DNA of 64,000 bases, taken from the NCBI RefSeq assembly GCF_022568795.1, contig NZ_JAKZHU010000001.1:1240001-1304000 (forward strand), read 5' to 3'. The DNA is from Arsenicicoccus dermatophilus (GTDB lineage: Bacteria; Actinomycetota; Actinomycetes; Actinomycetales; Dermatophilaceae). Below the pieces are notes generated by a model that was given only the letters and a program-made list of their open reading frames with translations, had not been told where the DNA came from and did no database searches. How positions within the stretch are numbered: position 1 is the first letter of the stretch; each line of letters starts with the position of its first letter. The position numbers and the translations under genes are program-made. Positions 18,356-27,707 of the stretch are shown here, in pieces.

Positions 18356-19591
18356 GTGCCCCGCACCCTGCACGAGGTCGTCTTCGTCGACGGCGTCCGC
18401 ACCCCCTTCGGACGGGCCGGCGAGAAGGGCATCTATGCCCAGACCCGCGCCGACGACCTGGTCGTGGCCTGCATCCGCGAGCTGGTCCGCCGCAACCCCG
18501 ACCTGCCCACCGAGCGCATCGGCGACGTCGCCGTGGCCGCCACCACCCAGATCGGCGACCAGGGCCTGACGCTGGGCCGCATGGCCGCGCTCCTGTCCGG
18601 CCTGCCCACCACCGTCCCCGGCTACTCCGTGGACCGGATGTGCGCCGGCGCCCTGACCGCGGTCGCCTCGTCCGCGGGCTCGATCGCGATGGGCGTCAAC
18701 GACGTCGTGGTCGCGGCCGGCGTCGAGCACATGGGGCGTCATCCGATGGGTGAGGGGGTCGACCCCAACCCGCGCATCGTGTCCGAGCGCCTCGTCGACG
18801 AGTCCGCCCTGGTCATGGGGCAGACGGCGGAGAACCTCCACGACCGCTTCCCCTCGCTGACCAAGGAGCGCAGCGACGCCTTCGCGGTCGGGTCGCAGCG
18901 CAAGCTCGCGGCGGCCTACGAGGCCGGCCAGGTGCAGCCCGACCTGGTGCCCGTCGCCATCCGCTCGGCCGAGCAGGGCTGGGGCCTGGCCACGGTCGAC
19001 GAGCCCCCGCGACCCGGCGTCACGACGGCGGACCTGGCCACCCTGAAGACCCCCTTCCGCCCGCACGGCAAGGTCACCCCCGGCAACGCCGCCGGCCTCA
19101 ACGACGGCGCCACCGCCTGCCTGCTGGCCTCCGAGGCCGCCGCGACCGAGCTCGGTCTGCCCGTGAAGATGCGCCTGGTGACCTACTCCTTCGTGGGGGT
19201 GGAGCCCGAGGTCATGGGATACGGCCCGGTCCCCGCCGCGGAGAAGGCCCTCGCCCAGGCCGGGCTGTCCGTCGACGACATCGGCCTGTTCGAGCTCAAC
19301 GAGGCCTTCGCCGTCCAGGTGCTGGCCTTCCTCGAGCACTTCGGGATCGCCGACGACGACGAGCGGGTCAACCCTTGGGGCGGCGCGATCGCGACCGGCC
19401 ACCCGCTCGCCTCCTCCGGCATACGCCTGATGAACCAGCTGGCGGCGCACTTCGCCGCCCGCCCGGACGTGCGCTACGGCATGACCGCCATGTGCATCGG
19501 CATCGGCATGGGCGTGGCCATGATCTGGGAGAACCCCCACCACGCCGACTACACCCCGTCCACCTCCGACGGCGAGGAGACCGCCCGATGA
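18356..19591 (+). CDS. fadA: Acetyl-CoA acyltransferase (thiolase), beta-oxidation FadA-like
   Basis: 411 residues. It performs the last step of fatty-acid beta-oxidation, cleaving 3-ketoacyl-CoA with CoA. The nucleophilic cysteine is in DRMCAGALTAVASS, the catalytic histidine in GGAIATGHPLASSG, and the second cysteine in TAMCIGIGMGVAMIWE. GGGAGG precedes the GTG start by five bases. The stop overlaps the fadB start (ATGA), which fits a trifunctional FadAB complex in the cytoplasm. A palindrome at 18304-18317 probably controls the pair. Confidence 0.93.
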   Translation: MPRTLHEVVFVDGVRTPFGRAGEKGIYAQTRADDLVVACIRELVRRNPDLPTERIGDVAVAATTQIGDQGLTLGRMAALLSGLPTTVPGYSVDRMCAGALTAVASSAGSIAMGVNDVVVAAGVEHMGRHPMGEGVDPNPRIVSERLVDESALVMGQTAENLHDRFPSLTKERSDAFAVGSQRKLAAAYEAGQVQPDLVPVAIRSAEQGWGLATVDEPPRPGVTTADLATLKTPFRPHGKVTPGNAAGLNDGATACLLASEAAATELGLPVKMRLVTYSFVGVEPEVMGYGPVPAAEKALAQAGLSVDDIGLFELNEAFAVQVLAFLEHFGIADDDERVNPWGGAIATGHPLASSGIRLMNQLAAHFAARPDVRYGMTAMCIGIGMGVAMIWENPHHADYTPSTSDGEETAR

Positions 19592-21717
19592 GCGACCAGA
19601 CCACCATCGACCAGCTGCTGACGGCCTTCGAGGACGAAGTCGTCACGCACGCCCTGGCCCGCGACGTCACCCTGCCCGGGGACGCCGGTACCCTGGTCCT
19701 GATCACCCTGGACAACGGCCACGACCACACCCGGCCCAGCACCATGGGCCCCCGCGGGCTGCTGGAGCTGCACGAGGCGCTGGACCGGTGCGCCGAGCGT
19801 GCCCGGGCCGGCGAGATCGCCGCCGTCGCCGTGACCGGCAAGCCCTTCGTCTTCGCCGTGGGCGCGGACCTCACCGGGGTCGCCAAGGTGCAGCAGCGCG
19901 AGCAGGCCGTGGCCATCGGCGCGCTGGGGCACGAGGTCTTCGGTCGCCTCGGCCGACTGGGGGTGCCGTCCTTCGCCTTCGTCAACGGCGCGGCCATGGG
20001 CGGCGGCGTGGAGATCGCCCTGTCCTGCGACTACCGCACCGTGGCCCGCTCGGTGCCGGCCGTCGCCCTCCCCGAGGTCTTCCTCGGGCTGGTCCCCGGC
20101 TGGGGCGGCTGCTGGCTGCTCCCCAACCTGATCGGCCTGGAGGGGGCCCTCAAGGTCGTCGTCGACAATCCCCTGAGCAACAACACCATGCTCAGGGGCG
20201 TCGAGGCCGCCCGACTCGGGATCTTCGACGCCGTCCTGGACGACGCCGACTTCCTCGCCGAGTCGATCCGCTGGGCCGCGTCGGTGCTCGCCGGATCGAC
20301 GACCGTGCAGCGCCCGGAGGTCGACCGTGACGAGCAGCGCTGGGAGGCAGGGATCACCGCCGCCCGCAAGGCCGTCGCCAAGCGCACCGGGGGCAGCTCG
20401 CGCTCGGCCGCGACCGCGCTCGACCTGCTCTCCGCGGCGCGCACCAGCAGCCGCGAGGAGGGCTTCGCCGCCGAGGACCAGGCCCTCGGCGACCTGCTGA
20501 CGAGCGACGAGCTGCGGGCCGGCCTCTACGCCTTCGACCTGGTGCAGAAGCGCGCGAAGCGCCCTGCCGGGGCCCCCGACAAGGCCCTGGCCCGCAAGGT
20601 CACCAAGGTGGGTGTCGTGGGCGCCGGCCTGATGGCCAGCCAGCTGGTGCTGCTGATCGTGCGTCAGCTCAAGGTGCCCGTGGTGATGACCGACCTCGAC
20701 CAGCAGCGCGTCGACCAGGGTGTGGCCTGGGTCCACGGTGAGCTCGACGCCCTCGCCGCCAAGGGGCGGATCGGCGCCGACCAGGTCAACCGGCTCAAGG
20801 CGCTCGTCACCGGCGACACCGCCAAGGACGAGATGGCCGACGCCGACCTGGTCATCGAGGCCGTCTTCGAGGAGATGGGCGTCAAGAAGCAGGTCTGGGC
20901 GGAGGTGGAGGCGGTCGTCTCCCCGGAGTGCGTGCTGGCGTCCAACACCTCCTCGCTGTCGATCACGCAGATGGCCGCGGACCTGCAGCACCCCGAGCGG
21001 GTCGTCGGCCTGCACTTCTTCAACCCCGTCGCGGTCATGCCGCTGCTCGAGGTGATCAAGGGCGAGCGCACCGACGACGCGGCCCTGGCCACGGCCTTCG
21101 CGGTCGGCAAGGGCCTGCGCAAGACCACCGTGCTGTGCACCGACTCCCCGTCGTTCATCGTCAACCGTCTGCTCGGGCGCTTCATGTCCGACATGGCCCG
21201 GATCGTGGACGAGGGCACCCCGATCGACGTGGCGGACCAGGGTTTCGCGGGCATCGCCCCGATGCCGCCCTTCGTCCTCATGGGGCTGGTGGGTCCGGCG
21301 ATCGCCCTGCACAACAACGAGACGCTGGGCAAGGCCTTCCCGGACCGCTTCTACGTCTCGCCCAACCTGCAGCGCGTGGTCGCGGCGGGCAAGCGGAGCT
21401 ACTACACCAAGGTCGACGGCCGCACCGTCCTCGACCCCGAGGTGGTGGCACTGCACGAGCTGCCCGCCGAGCCGGTCGTCCTCACCCCCGAGCAGGTGCG
21501 CGAGCGGGTGCTGTCCGGTCTGGCCGAGGAGGCACGGACCATGCTGGACGACGGCGTGGTGACGGCGCCGATGGACCTGGACCTGGCGATGATCACCGGG
21601 GCCGGCTTCCAGTTCTGGAACGGCGGGCTCACGCCCCTGCTCGACCGCACCGGGATCGCCGAGCGCGTCGCCGGCAAGCGCTTTCTGCCGCTCGGAGTGG
21701 CCGAAGCCTCGCACTGA
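19588..21717 (+). CDS. fadB: 3-hydroxyacyl-CoA dehydrogenase/enoyl-CoA hydratase, FadB-like
   Basis: 709 residues with two enzymes in one chain. Residues about 30-330 are an enoyl-CoA hydratase/isomerase (crotonase) domain with GKPFVFAVGADLTGV and NGAAMGGGVEIALSCDYR. From about 340 a Rossmann domain begins (VGVVGAGLMASQLVLLIV), followed by SNTSSLSITQMA and GLHFFNPVAVMPLLEVIKG with the catalytic His, and a C-terminal dehydrogenase domain. The pair fadA-fadB makes a complete beta-oxidation core except for acyl-CoA dehydrogenase and synthetase. A perfect 10-bp hairpin lies inside the gene at 20170-20198. Confidence 0.93.
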   Translation: MSDQTTIDQLLTAFEDEVVTHALARDVTLPGDAGTLVLITLDNGHDHTRPSTMGPRGLLELHEALDRCAERARAGEIAAVAVTGKPFVFAVGADLTGVAKVQQREQAVAIGALGHEVFGRLGRLGVPSFAFVNGAAMGGGVEIALSCDYRTVARSVPAVALPEVFLGLVPGWGGCWLLPNLIGLEGALKVVVDNPLSNNTMLRGVEAARLGIFDAVLDDADFLAESIRWAASVLAGSTTVQRPEVDRDEQRWEAGITAARKAVAKRTGGSSRSAATALDLLSAARTSSREEGFAAEDQALGDLLTSDELRAGLYAFDLVQKRAKRPAGAPDKALARKVTKVGVVGAGLMASQLVLLIVRQLKVPVVMTDLDQQRVDQGVAWVHGELDALAAKGRIGADQVNRLKALVTGDTAKDEMADADLVIEAVFEEMGVKKQVWAEVEAVVSPECVLASNTSSLSITQMAADLQHPERVVGLHFFNPVAVMPLLEVIKGERTDDAALATAFAVGKGLRKTTVLCTDSPSFIVNRLLGRFMSDMARIVDEGTPIDVADQGFAGIAPMPPFVLMGLVGPAIALHNNETLGKAFPDRFYVSPNLQRVVAAGKRSYYTKVDGRTVLDPEVVALHELPAEPVVLTPEQVRERVLSGLAEEARTMLDDGVVTAPMDLDLAMITGAGFQFWNGGLTPLLDRTGIAERVAGKRFLPLGVAEASH

Positions 21718-21753
21718 GTAGTGCCAATTATCGACTCAGAGTAGTCAACGATA

Positions 21754-21787
21754 GGCCCCGCGTACTCCTTTAGGCAGACGCGGGGCC
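21754..21787 (+). terminator. Hairpin after fadB
   Basis: 10-bp perfect stem (21754-21763 with 21778-21787), 14-base loop, 37 bases after the fadB stop. The sequence between, 21721-21753, is unusually AT-rich and carries a rough dyad (TTATCGACT ... AGTCAACGATA). Confidence 0.65.
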
Positions 21788-21839
21788 CGTCGCATGTCAC
21801 CGCCCGGAGTCGCCCTCGGGCTGACCTACGATGGGCCAC

Positions 21840-23368
21840 ATGACTGATGGCTACCTCCGCCGTATCGGCACGCTCGTCCACGAGGCCCGCGTCCGACGTG
21901 GTCTGACCACTCGCGAGCTGGCGAGCAAGGTCGGGATGACCGAGCAGGACATCGAGCAGATCGAGAGTGGTCAGCACGACCTCAGCCTCGAGGTGCTCGC
22001 GGCGCTGGGCAAGGAGCTGGAGGCCGAGTTCGTGTCGATGGGTCACTCCGGCCCGCAGCACCTGCGGATCGAGGGCGGACGCCGCCTCAGCGGCTCGATC
22101 GAGGTCCGCACCTCCAAGAACGCCGCCGTCGCCACCCTGTGCGCCGCCCTGCTCAACAAGGGCACGACCACCCTGCGCAACCTCGCCAAGATCGAGGAGG
22201 TCGCCCGCATCCTGGAGGTGCTCAACTCCATCGGCGTGCAGACCGAGTGGATCGACGGCGGCAACGACCTGCGCATCACCCCCCCGGCGCGGCTCGCGCT
22301 GGACGCGATGGACGAGGCCGCGGCCAAGCGCACCCGCACGATCATCATGTTCCTCGGCCCGCTGCTGCACGAGTTCGATGGCTTCTCCCTCCCGTATGCC
22401 GGCGGCTGCGACCTCGGCACCCGCACCGTCGAGCCCCACCTGATCGCCCTGCGCCACTTCGGCCTGGACGTGGAGGCGACGGCCGGGGCCTACCAGGCCC
22501 GCGTCACCGCCGACCAGTGGCCCACCAAGGCCATCGTGCTGACCGAGCGCGGCGACACCGTCACCGAGAACGTCCTCATGGCGGCCGCCCGCTACGAGGG
22601 CACCACCGTGATCCGCAACGCCTCCCCCAACTACATGGTCCAGGACCTGTGCTTCTTCCTGCAGGAGCTGGGGGTGCAGATCGACGGGATCGGCACCACG
22701 ACGCTGACCGTCCGGGGCGTGCGCGCCATCGACCGCGAGGTGGAGTACTTCCCCTCCGAGGACCCGATCGAGGCGATGTCGCTGCTCGCGGCGGGTGTGG
22801 TCACCGGCTCGGAGATCACCATCCGCCGGGTGCCGATCGAGTTCATGGAGATCGAGCTCGCCACCCTGGAGACGATGGGCATGCAGTACTCCCTGTCCGA
22901 GGAGTACCTCTCGGCCAACGGGAAGACCCGCCTGGTGGACCTGACGCACATCCCCGGGCCGCTGGTGGCCCCGCGGGACAAGATCCACCCCCTGCCCTTC
23001 CTGGTCTGAACATCGACAACCTCCCCTTCTTCGCGCTCATCGCGGCGACGGCCGAGGGCACGACGATGATTCACGACTGGGTCTACGAGAACCGCGCGAT
23101 CTATCTCACCGAGCTGACCCGGGTGGGCGGCCACGTCCAGCTCCTCGACCCCCACCGCGTCATGATCAGCGGTCCGACCCGGTGGCGTCCGGCCGAGGTC
23201 GTGTGCCCGCCGGCGCTGCGCCCGGCCGTCGTGGTGCTGCTCGCCATGCTGGCCGCGCCGGGCACCTCGGTGCTGCGCAACGTCTACGTCATCAATCGCG
23301 GCTACGAGGAGCTCGCCGAGCGCCTCACCGCGCTGGGCGCCGGGGTCAGCACCTTCCGGGACATCTGA
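21840..23368 (+). pseudogene. HTH-MurA fusion (UDP-GlcNAc enolpyruvyl transferase-like), frameshifted
   Basis: The frame from ATG 21840 encodes an XRE-type helix-turn-helix (about residues 5-60, ARVRRGLTTRELASKVGMTEQDIEQIESG) followed by MurA: SKNAAVATLCAALL and AGGCDLGTRTVEPH with the catalytic cysteine. It stops at 23007-23009 straight after HPLPF. The expected continuation PGLNIDNLPFFALIAATAEG is in the neighbouring frame and runs to 23368. Restoring one C near 23000 gives an intact protein of 509 residues. The break lies just before the conserved active-site Asp, so the product as written would be inactive. MurA makes the first committed peptidoglycan precursor; this HTH-fused form is the second-paralog type of actinobacteria, not necessarily the essential copy. 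Start: TACGAT -10 seven bases before ATG. Either a sequencing error or a true pseudogene. Confidence 0.85.
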
Positions 23369-23395
23369 CCGTCGAGAGTCCGGATCGGGCAGGAT

Positions 23396-23436
23396 CGTGT
23401 CGGGGGTGGTGCGGAACGCGCACCACCCCCGACACG
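23396..23436 (+). terminator. Strong hairpin after the murA-like gene
   Basis: Perfect 18-bp stem (23396-23413 with 23419-23436) and a five-base loop, 28 bases after the stop at 23368. Confidence 0.85.
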
Positions 23437-23481
23437 TCTGCTCGATGACCCCCTGTCTGCACACCCCTCGGAGGATCCCTC

Positions 23482-24435
23482 ATGGCCGGCGGACTCGCTG
23501 CCCTGCTCGACGACATCGCCACCATGGCCAAGCTCGCCGCCGCCTCGGTCGACGACGTGGGCGTGGCGGCCACCCGCGCCAGCGTCAAGGCGGCAGGCGT
23601 CGTCGTCGACGACACCGCGGTGACCCCGCGCTACGTCACGGGATTCACCCCGGACCGGGAGCTGCCGATGATCCGGCGCATCGCGATCGGCTCGCTGCGC
23701 AACAAGCTGCTCTTCATCCTCCCGGCTGCCCTGCTGCTGAGCCAGTTCGCCTCCTGGGCGCTCACCCCCCTGCTCATGCTGGGCGGTCTCTACCTGTCCT
23801 TCGAGGGCGCCGAGAAGGTGTGGGAGAAGCTCTCCGGCCATGGCCACGACGCGGACGAGCACACGGCCGTGGACATGGGCGACGACGCCGAGAAGGAGAT
23901 GACCGCCAGCGCCATCCGCACCGACTTCATCCTCTCCTCGGAGATCATGGTGATCGCGCTGAACGAGGTCGCCCAGGAGCCGCTGCTCAACCGGGCGCTG
24001 TCGCTCGTCGCGGTGGCCTTCCTGATCACCTTCGGGGTGTATGGCGTGGTGGCGCTCATCGTCAAGATGGACGACATCGGCCTGGCGCTGGCGCGCCGGG
24101 ACTCCGGCGCCGCGCGCGCGGTGGGCAACGGCCTGGTGCGTGGGATGCCGGCCTTGCTGCGGGCGCTCGCACTCGTCGGGACGGTGGCGATGCTGTGGGT
24201 GGGTGGTCACATCCTGCTGGCCGGGCTGGACGAGCTGGGGTGGCACGCGCCATACGGCCTGGTCCACCACGCGGAGGAGGCCGTCGTCCACGCGACCGGC
24301 CCCCTGGGCGGCGTCCTCGGCTGGCTGACCAACACCATCGGCTCGGCCATCGCCGGGATCCTCGTGGGCGCCGTGGTCGTCGCGATCATGCACCTCGTGC
24401 GCCGGGACGGCGGCGACGAGGTCCACCACCACTGA
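23482..24435 (+). CDS. DUF808 family inner-membrane protein (YedI-like)
   Basis: 317 residues. Signature N-terminus GLAALLDDIATMAKLAAASVDD and KAAGVVVDDTAVTPRYVTGF, then several transmembrane helices (LLFILPAALLLSQFASWAL, ALTPLLMLGGLYLSFEGAEK, LLVAVAFLITFGVYG-like, ALALVGTVAMLWVGGHILL, IGSAIAGILVGAVVVAIMHL). The family is widespread in bacteria and of unknown function. GGAGG lies upstream of the ATG. It stands alone between two transcription ends, with no hint of a partner. Confidence 0.9.
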   Translation: MAGGLAALLDDIATMAKLAAASVDDVGVAATRASVKAAGVVVDDTAVTPRYVTGFTPDRELPMIRRIAIGSLRNKLLFILPAALLLSQFASWALTPLLMLGGLYLSFEGAEKVWEKLSGHGHDADEHTAVDMGDDAEKEMTASAIRTDFILSSEIMVIALNEVAQEPLLNRALSLVAVAFLITFGVYGVVALIVKMDDIGLALARRDSGAARAVGNGLVRGMPALLRALALVGTVAMLWVGGHILLAGLDELGWHAPYGLVHHAEEAVVHATGPLGGVLGWLTNTIGSAIAGILVGAVVVAIMHLVRRDGGDEVHHH

Positions 24436-24969
24436 GTCGCCTCGACCGTCCGGCCCGTCCACCGGTTCGTCGGTGCATGAGTCTGCGCTGGGCGCATGCG
24501 CGGGGTGACGTCCTGGGCAACCCTGGGCCAACGGTGGGCCACGGCGAGTGGTCCTGCCGGGGGTCGGTGATCCCGTCACCCCAGGTCAGAGCCCATTACT
24601 CCTCGGTTGCAGCATGTAGTGAATCGATCGCGGGGAGCTTGCAGGCCAGGCGGAGGCGCTGCCAGGATGCTGCTGTCGCAGGGCGAGATCGCCCGCGGCA
24701 CGAGAGATCTCGACGCCACCGAGGTCTCTCTGGACAGACCCCACCGCACCCCGTGAGGACCCTCGTCAGGTCTGCTCTGCGCTCTGCCATCCCCGTCATC
24801 GCCCTCTCCCTGGCCCTGGCCCTGGCCCTGGCCGACGAGACGGCCGCCCCCACCCTGGCCGCCGTCGCGCCCGTCTTCGACGACACGTACGTCGTCTCGA
24901 TCGGCAAGCTCGCCTGGGCCGCACCGCAGCTCGCTGCCCCGGGACCGCTCCCCCGGCCCCGGGGCAGCG
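24436..24969. other. 534-bp gap without a convincing gene; possible decayed secreted-protein start
   Basis: No gene here meets my standard. Two short frames overlap by GTGA: ATG 24667 to TGA 24756 (29 codons) and a GTG at 24753 that begins RTLVRSALRSAIPVIALSLA, a signal-peptide-like basic-hydrophobic run with a slipped LALALALA repeat, followed by about 40 plausible residues before it runs into the antisense of oxyR with no stop until 25397. This could be the remnant of a secreted-protein gene truncated or replaced at its 3' side. Confidence 0.3.
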
Positions 24970-25941
24970 TCATGCTCGGCCGGGAACCGCCCTGCTGCGC
25001 GGGTGCGCCGGGCACTCGGCGACCGATCCGGCGGGGACCGGCGAGACGAGGTCCGTCGGGACCGCCCGCAGCTCCTCCGCGAGCTCGGTCAGCAGCGCAC
25101 CGTGGACGGTGGTGCGGCGCCAGACCAGGGCGATGTCCCGGTGAGGGGTCTCCCCGCCGAGCTCGCGCAGGGCGACACCCTCAGGATTGGTCGTCGGGGG
25201 CGAGACGGCGAGCCGGGGCAGCAGGGTCGTGCCCACGCCCGCGGCGACCATGTGCCGCAAGGTCTCCAAGGAGGTCGCCTGGAATCCCGACTGCACGCCC
25301 GCGCCGGTGGCCCGGCACACGTCGAGCGCCTGGTCGCGCAGGCAGTGGCCCTCGGCGAGGAGCAGCAGCTCCTCGCCGGCCAGCGAGGCGGAGGTGACCG
25401 GGGTCGCAGGATCGGCGAGCCGGTGGGACTCCGGGACGGCGAGCAGGAAGTCTTCCCGCCACAGCAGCTCCGCGTGCAGGGCCTCGTCGGGGACCGGCAG
25501 GGCGATGAGCGCCGCGTCGAGCGCACCCGCGTGGACCTGGGCGACCAGCTCGCCGGTCTTGGCCTCGGTCAGCAGCAGCTCGAGGTCGGGGAACCGGCGC
25601 CGCAGCCCGGGGACCACGTGCGGCAGCAGGTAGGGGCCGAGGGTCGGGAAGACGCCCAGGCGCAGCCGCCCGGCCCGCGGGTCGCGGGCCGAGCGGGCGA
25701 TGTCGCGGATGTCGTCGGCCTGGGCCAGGATCGCCCGGGCCCGGGCCACGACCTGCTCCCCCGCCGCCGTGAGCAGCACCTGTCGGGAGCCCCGCTCCAC
25801 CAGGTCCACGCCGAGCTCGGACTCCAGCTTGCGGATCTGCGTGGAGAGCGTCGGCTGGGAGACATAGGCCCGGGCCGCGGCCCGGCCGAAGTGCCGCTCG
25901 TCGGCGAGCGCGACGAGGTACTCCAGGTCGCGCAGGTTCAC
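24970..25941 (-). CDS. oxyR: OxyR, hydrogen-peroxide-sensing LysR-type regulator
   Basis: 323 residues. LysR helix-turn-helix at residues 1-60 ([38 protein letters not shown]) and a substrate/sensor domain with the redox pair C200 and C209 in [15 protein letters not shown], matching the C199-C208 disulfide switch of E. coli OxyR. GTG start overlapping the ahpF stop (GTGA), so oxyR is the last gene of ahpC-ahpF-oxyR and would be amplified with its targets. The last 25 residues are a non-conserved Pro/Arg tail. Confidence 0.93.
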   Translation of the reverse strand: MNLRDLEYLVALADERHFGRAAARAYVSQPTLSTQIRKLESELGVDLVERGSRQVLLTAAGEQVVARARAILAQADDIRDIARSARDPRAGRLRLGVFPTLGPYLLPHVVPGLRRRFPDLELLLTEAKTGELVAQVHAGALDAALIALPVPDEALHAELLWREDFLLAVPESHRLADPATPVTSASLAGEELLLLAEGHCLRDQALDVCRATGAGVQSGFQATSLETLRHMVAAGVGTTLLPRLAVSPPTTNPEGVALRELGGETPHRDIALVWRRTTVHGALLTELAEELRAVPTDLVSPVPAGSVAECPAHPRSRAVPGRA

Positions 25942-27512
25942 GTGGTGGCCGGCGCCGAGGTGCGGATCAGGTGGTCGAAGGCCGACAGGGCGGCGGTGGC
26001 TCCGGCGCCCTCCGCGACCACGATCTGCTTGTAGGGGACCGTGGTGCAGTCACCGGCGCCGAGGACGCCGGGGATCGAGGTGCGCCCGTGGCCGTCGACG
26101 ACGATCTCGCCGCGCTCGGACAGCTCGACCGAGCCCTTGAGCCACTCGGTGTTGGGCAGCAGGCCGATCTGGACGAAGATCCCTTCGAGCTCGAGCTTCT
26201 TGGACTCCCCGGACTCTCGCTCGTCGTACCGCAGGCCGGTCACCGCCTTGCCGTCACCGACCACCTCGGTGGTCGCGACGTTGAGCAGCACGTCGACGTT
26301 GGGCAGCGAGCGGAGCTTGTCCTGCAGCACCTGGTCGGCACGCATCTGGGGCATGAACTCCAGCACCGTGACGTGCCCGACGACGCCGGCCAGGTCGATC
26401 GCGGCCTCCACGCCGGAGTTGCCGCCGCCGATGACGGCGATCCGCTTGCCCTTGAACAGCGGTCCATCGCAGTGGGGGCAGAAGGTCACGCCCTTGTTGC
26501 GGTACTCCTCCTCGCCCGGGACGCCCATGTGGCGCCAGCGGGCGCCGGTGGCGAGCACGACGGAGCGGGCCTTGAGCTCGGCGTCGCCGAACTTCACGAC
26601 GTGGTAGCCACCCTCGGACTGTGCGGGGACCAGCTCGGTGGCCAGCGGCCCGGAGACCACGTCGACGTCGTACTGACCGACGTGCTCCTTGAGGCCGTCG
26701 GCGAAGCGCGGACCCTCGGTGTAGGGGACGGAGGCGAAGTTCTCGATCGCCATGGTGTCCAGGACCTGGCCGCCGAAGCGCTCCCCCACCAGGCCGGTGC
26801 GGATTCCCTTGCGGGCGGTGTAGATCGCGGCGGTCGCGCCGGCGGGGCCCTGGCCGACGACGAGCACCTCGTAGGGCTCCTTCTCGGCGAGGCGCTGGGC
26901 GGCGCGGTCGGCGGCGCCGGAGTCGATGCGGCCGAGGATGTCGGCCATGGTCATCCGGCCCGACTCGAACAGCTCGCCGTCGAGGTAGACCGTGGGGACG
27001 GCCTTGATGCCGTGCTCCTCGATCTCGTCCTGGAACAGGCTGCCCTCGACCGCGGTGTGGCGGATGCGGGGGTTCAGCGCGGCCATGGCGTTGAGCGCCT
27101 GGACGACCGTGGGGCAGTTCTGGCAGCTGAGCGACATGTAGGTGACGAAGTGCAGGTCGCGGTCGATGCCCTTGACCTGCTCGACGAGCTCGGCGTCCTC
27201 CTTGACCGGGTGGCCGCCGACCTGCAGCAGCGCCAGCACCAGCGAGGTGAACTCGTGCCCCATGGGCAGGCCCGCGAACTCGACCGCGTGGTCGGTCCCG
27301 GTCCGCTCGATCCGGAAGGACGGACGGCGTTCGGCGTCCCCGTCGAAGCGTGCGGTCACCCGGTCCGACTGCGCGGCGATCTCCTCGAGCAGCGAACGCA
27401 TCTCCTCGGACTTGGGGCGGTCGTCGAGGGAGGCCACCAGCTCGATGGGCTCCTTGACGTTCTCCAGGAGGGTCTTGACCTGGGTGGTGAGGTCGGCGTC
27501 GAGGACGGGCAC
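25938..27512 (-). CDS. ahpF: AhpF, alkyl hydroperoxide reductase flavoprotein subunit
   Basis: 524 residues, full length. An N-terminal thioredoxin-like pair of domains carries the redox motif SCQNC (C130/C133), followed by a thioredoxin-reductase-like half with FAD site [17 protein letters not shown], the active disulfide FCPHC and NAD(P)H site [16 protein letters not shown], and the C-terminal [16 protein letters not shown]. It passes electrons from NADH to AhpC. A hairpin in the 195-bp gap after ahpC may lower its expression relative to ahpC. It overlaps oxyR by GTGA. Confidence 0.97.
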   Translation of the reverse strand: MPVLDADLTTQVKTLLENVKEPIELVASLDDRPKSEEMRSLLEEIAAQSDRVTARFDGDAERRPSFRIERTGTDHAVEFAGLPMGHEFTSLVLALLQVGGHPVKEDAELVEQVKGIDRDLHFVTYMSLSCQNCPTVVQALNAMAALNPRIRHTAVEGSLFQDEIEEHGIKAVPTVYLDGELFESGRMTMADILGRIDSGAADRAAQRLAEKEPYEVLVVGQGPAGATAAIYTARKGIRTGLVGERFGGQVLDTMAIENFASVPYTEGPRFADGLKEHVGQYDVDVVSGPLATELVPAQSEGGYHVVKFGDAELKARSVVLATGARWRHMGVPGEEEYRNKGVTFCPHCDGPLFKGKRIAVIGGGNSGVEAAIDLAGVVGHVTVLEFMPQMRADQVLQDKLRSLPNVDVLLNVATTEVVGDGKAVTGLRYDERESGESKKLELEGIFVQIGLLPNTEWLKGSVELSERGEIVVDGHGRTSIPGVLGAGDCTTVPYKQIVVAEGAGATAALSAFDHLIRTSAPATT

Positions 27513-27595
27513 GGTGGGGCTCCTTCTGGTGCGGTGACGTGGGTGTGCTGGGTGGCGCGGGATGCGGGGTTCGAGGTCAGGCGGGGGTATGGCGA

Positions 27596-27634
27596 CGGCG
27601 GGTGGCCGGGGCTCGAGAGTCCGGCCACCCGCCG
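27596..27634 (-). terminator. Hairpin between ahpC and ahpF (partial terminator or processing site)
   Basis: Perfect 14-bp stem (27596-27609 with 27621-27634) and an 11-base loop in the ahpC-ahpF gap. Because ahpF follows on the same strand without a clear promoter, this may attenuate read-through or protect the ahpC 3' end rather than terminate fully. Confidence 0.6.
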
Positions 27635-27707
27635 CGACGCGAGGTGGCGATGCGGCGGTCTGTCTTCCGCCGTACGCCGAGACCCGATGCGGGTCAGGAG
27701 AGCTGGA

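Noticed and set aside
24667-24756. A 29-codon ORF (MLLSQGEIARGTRDLDATEV...) as a real small gene
   Set aside because: No good ribosome-binding site, no recognised family; kept only as part of the gap description.
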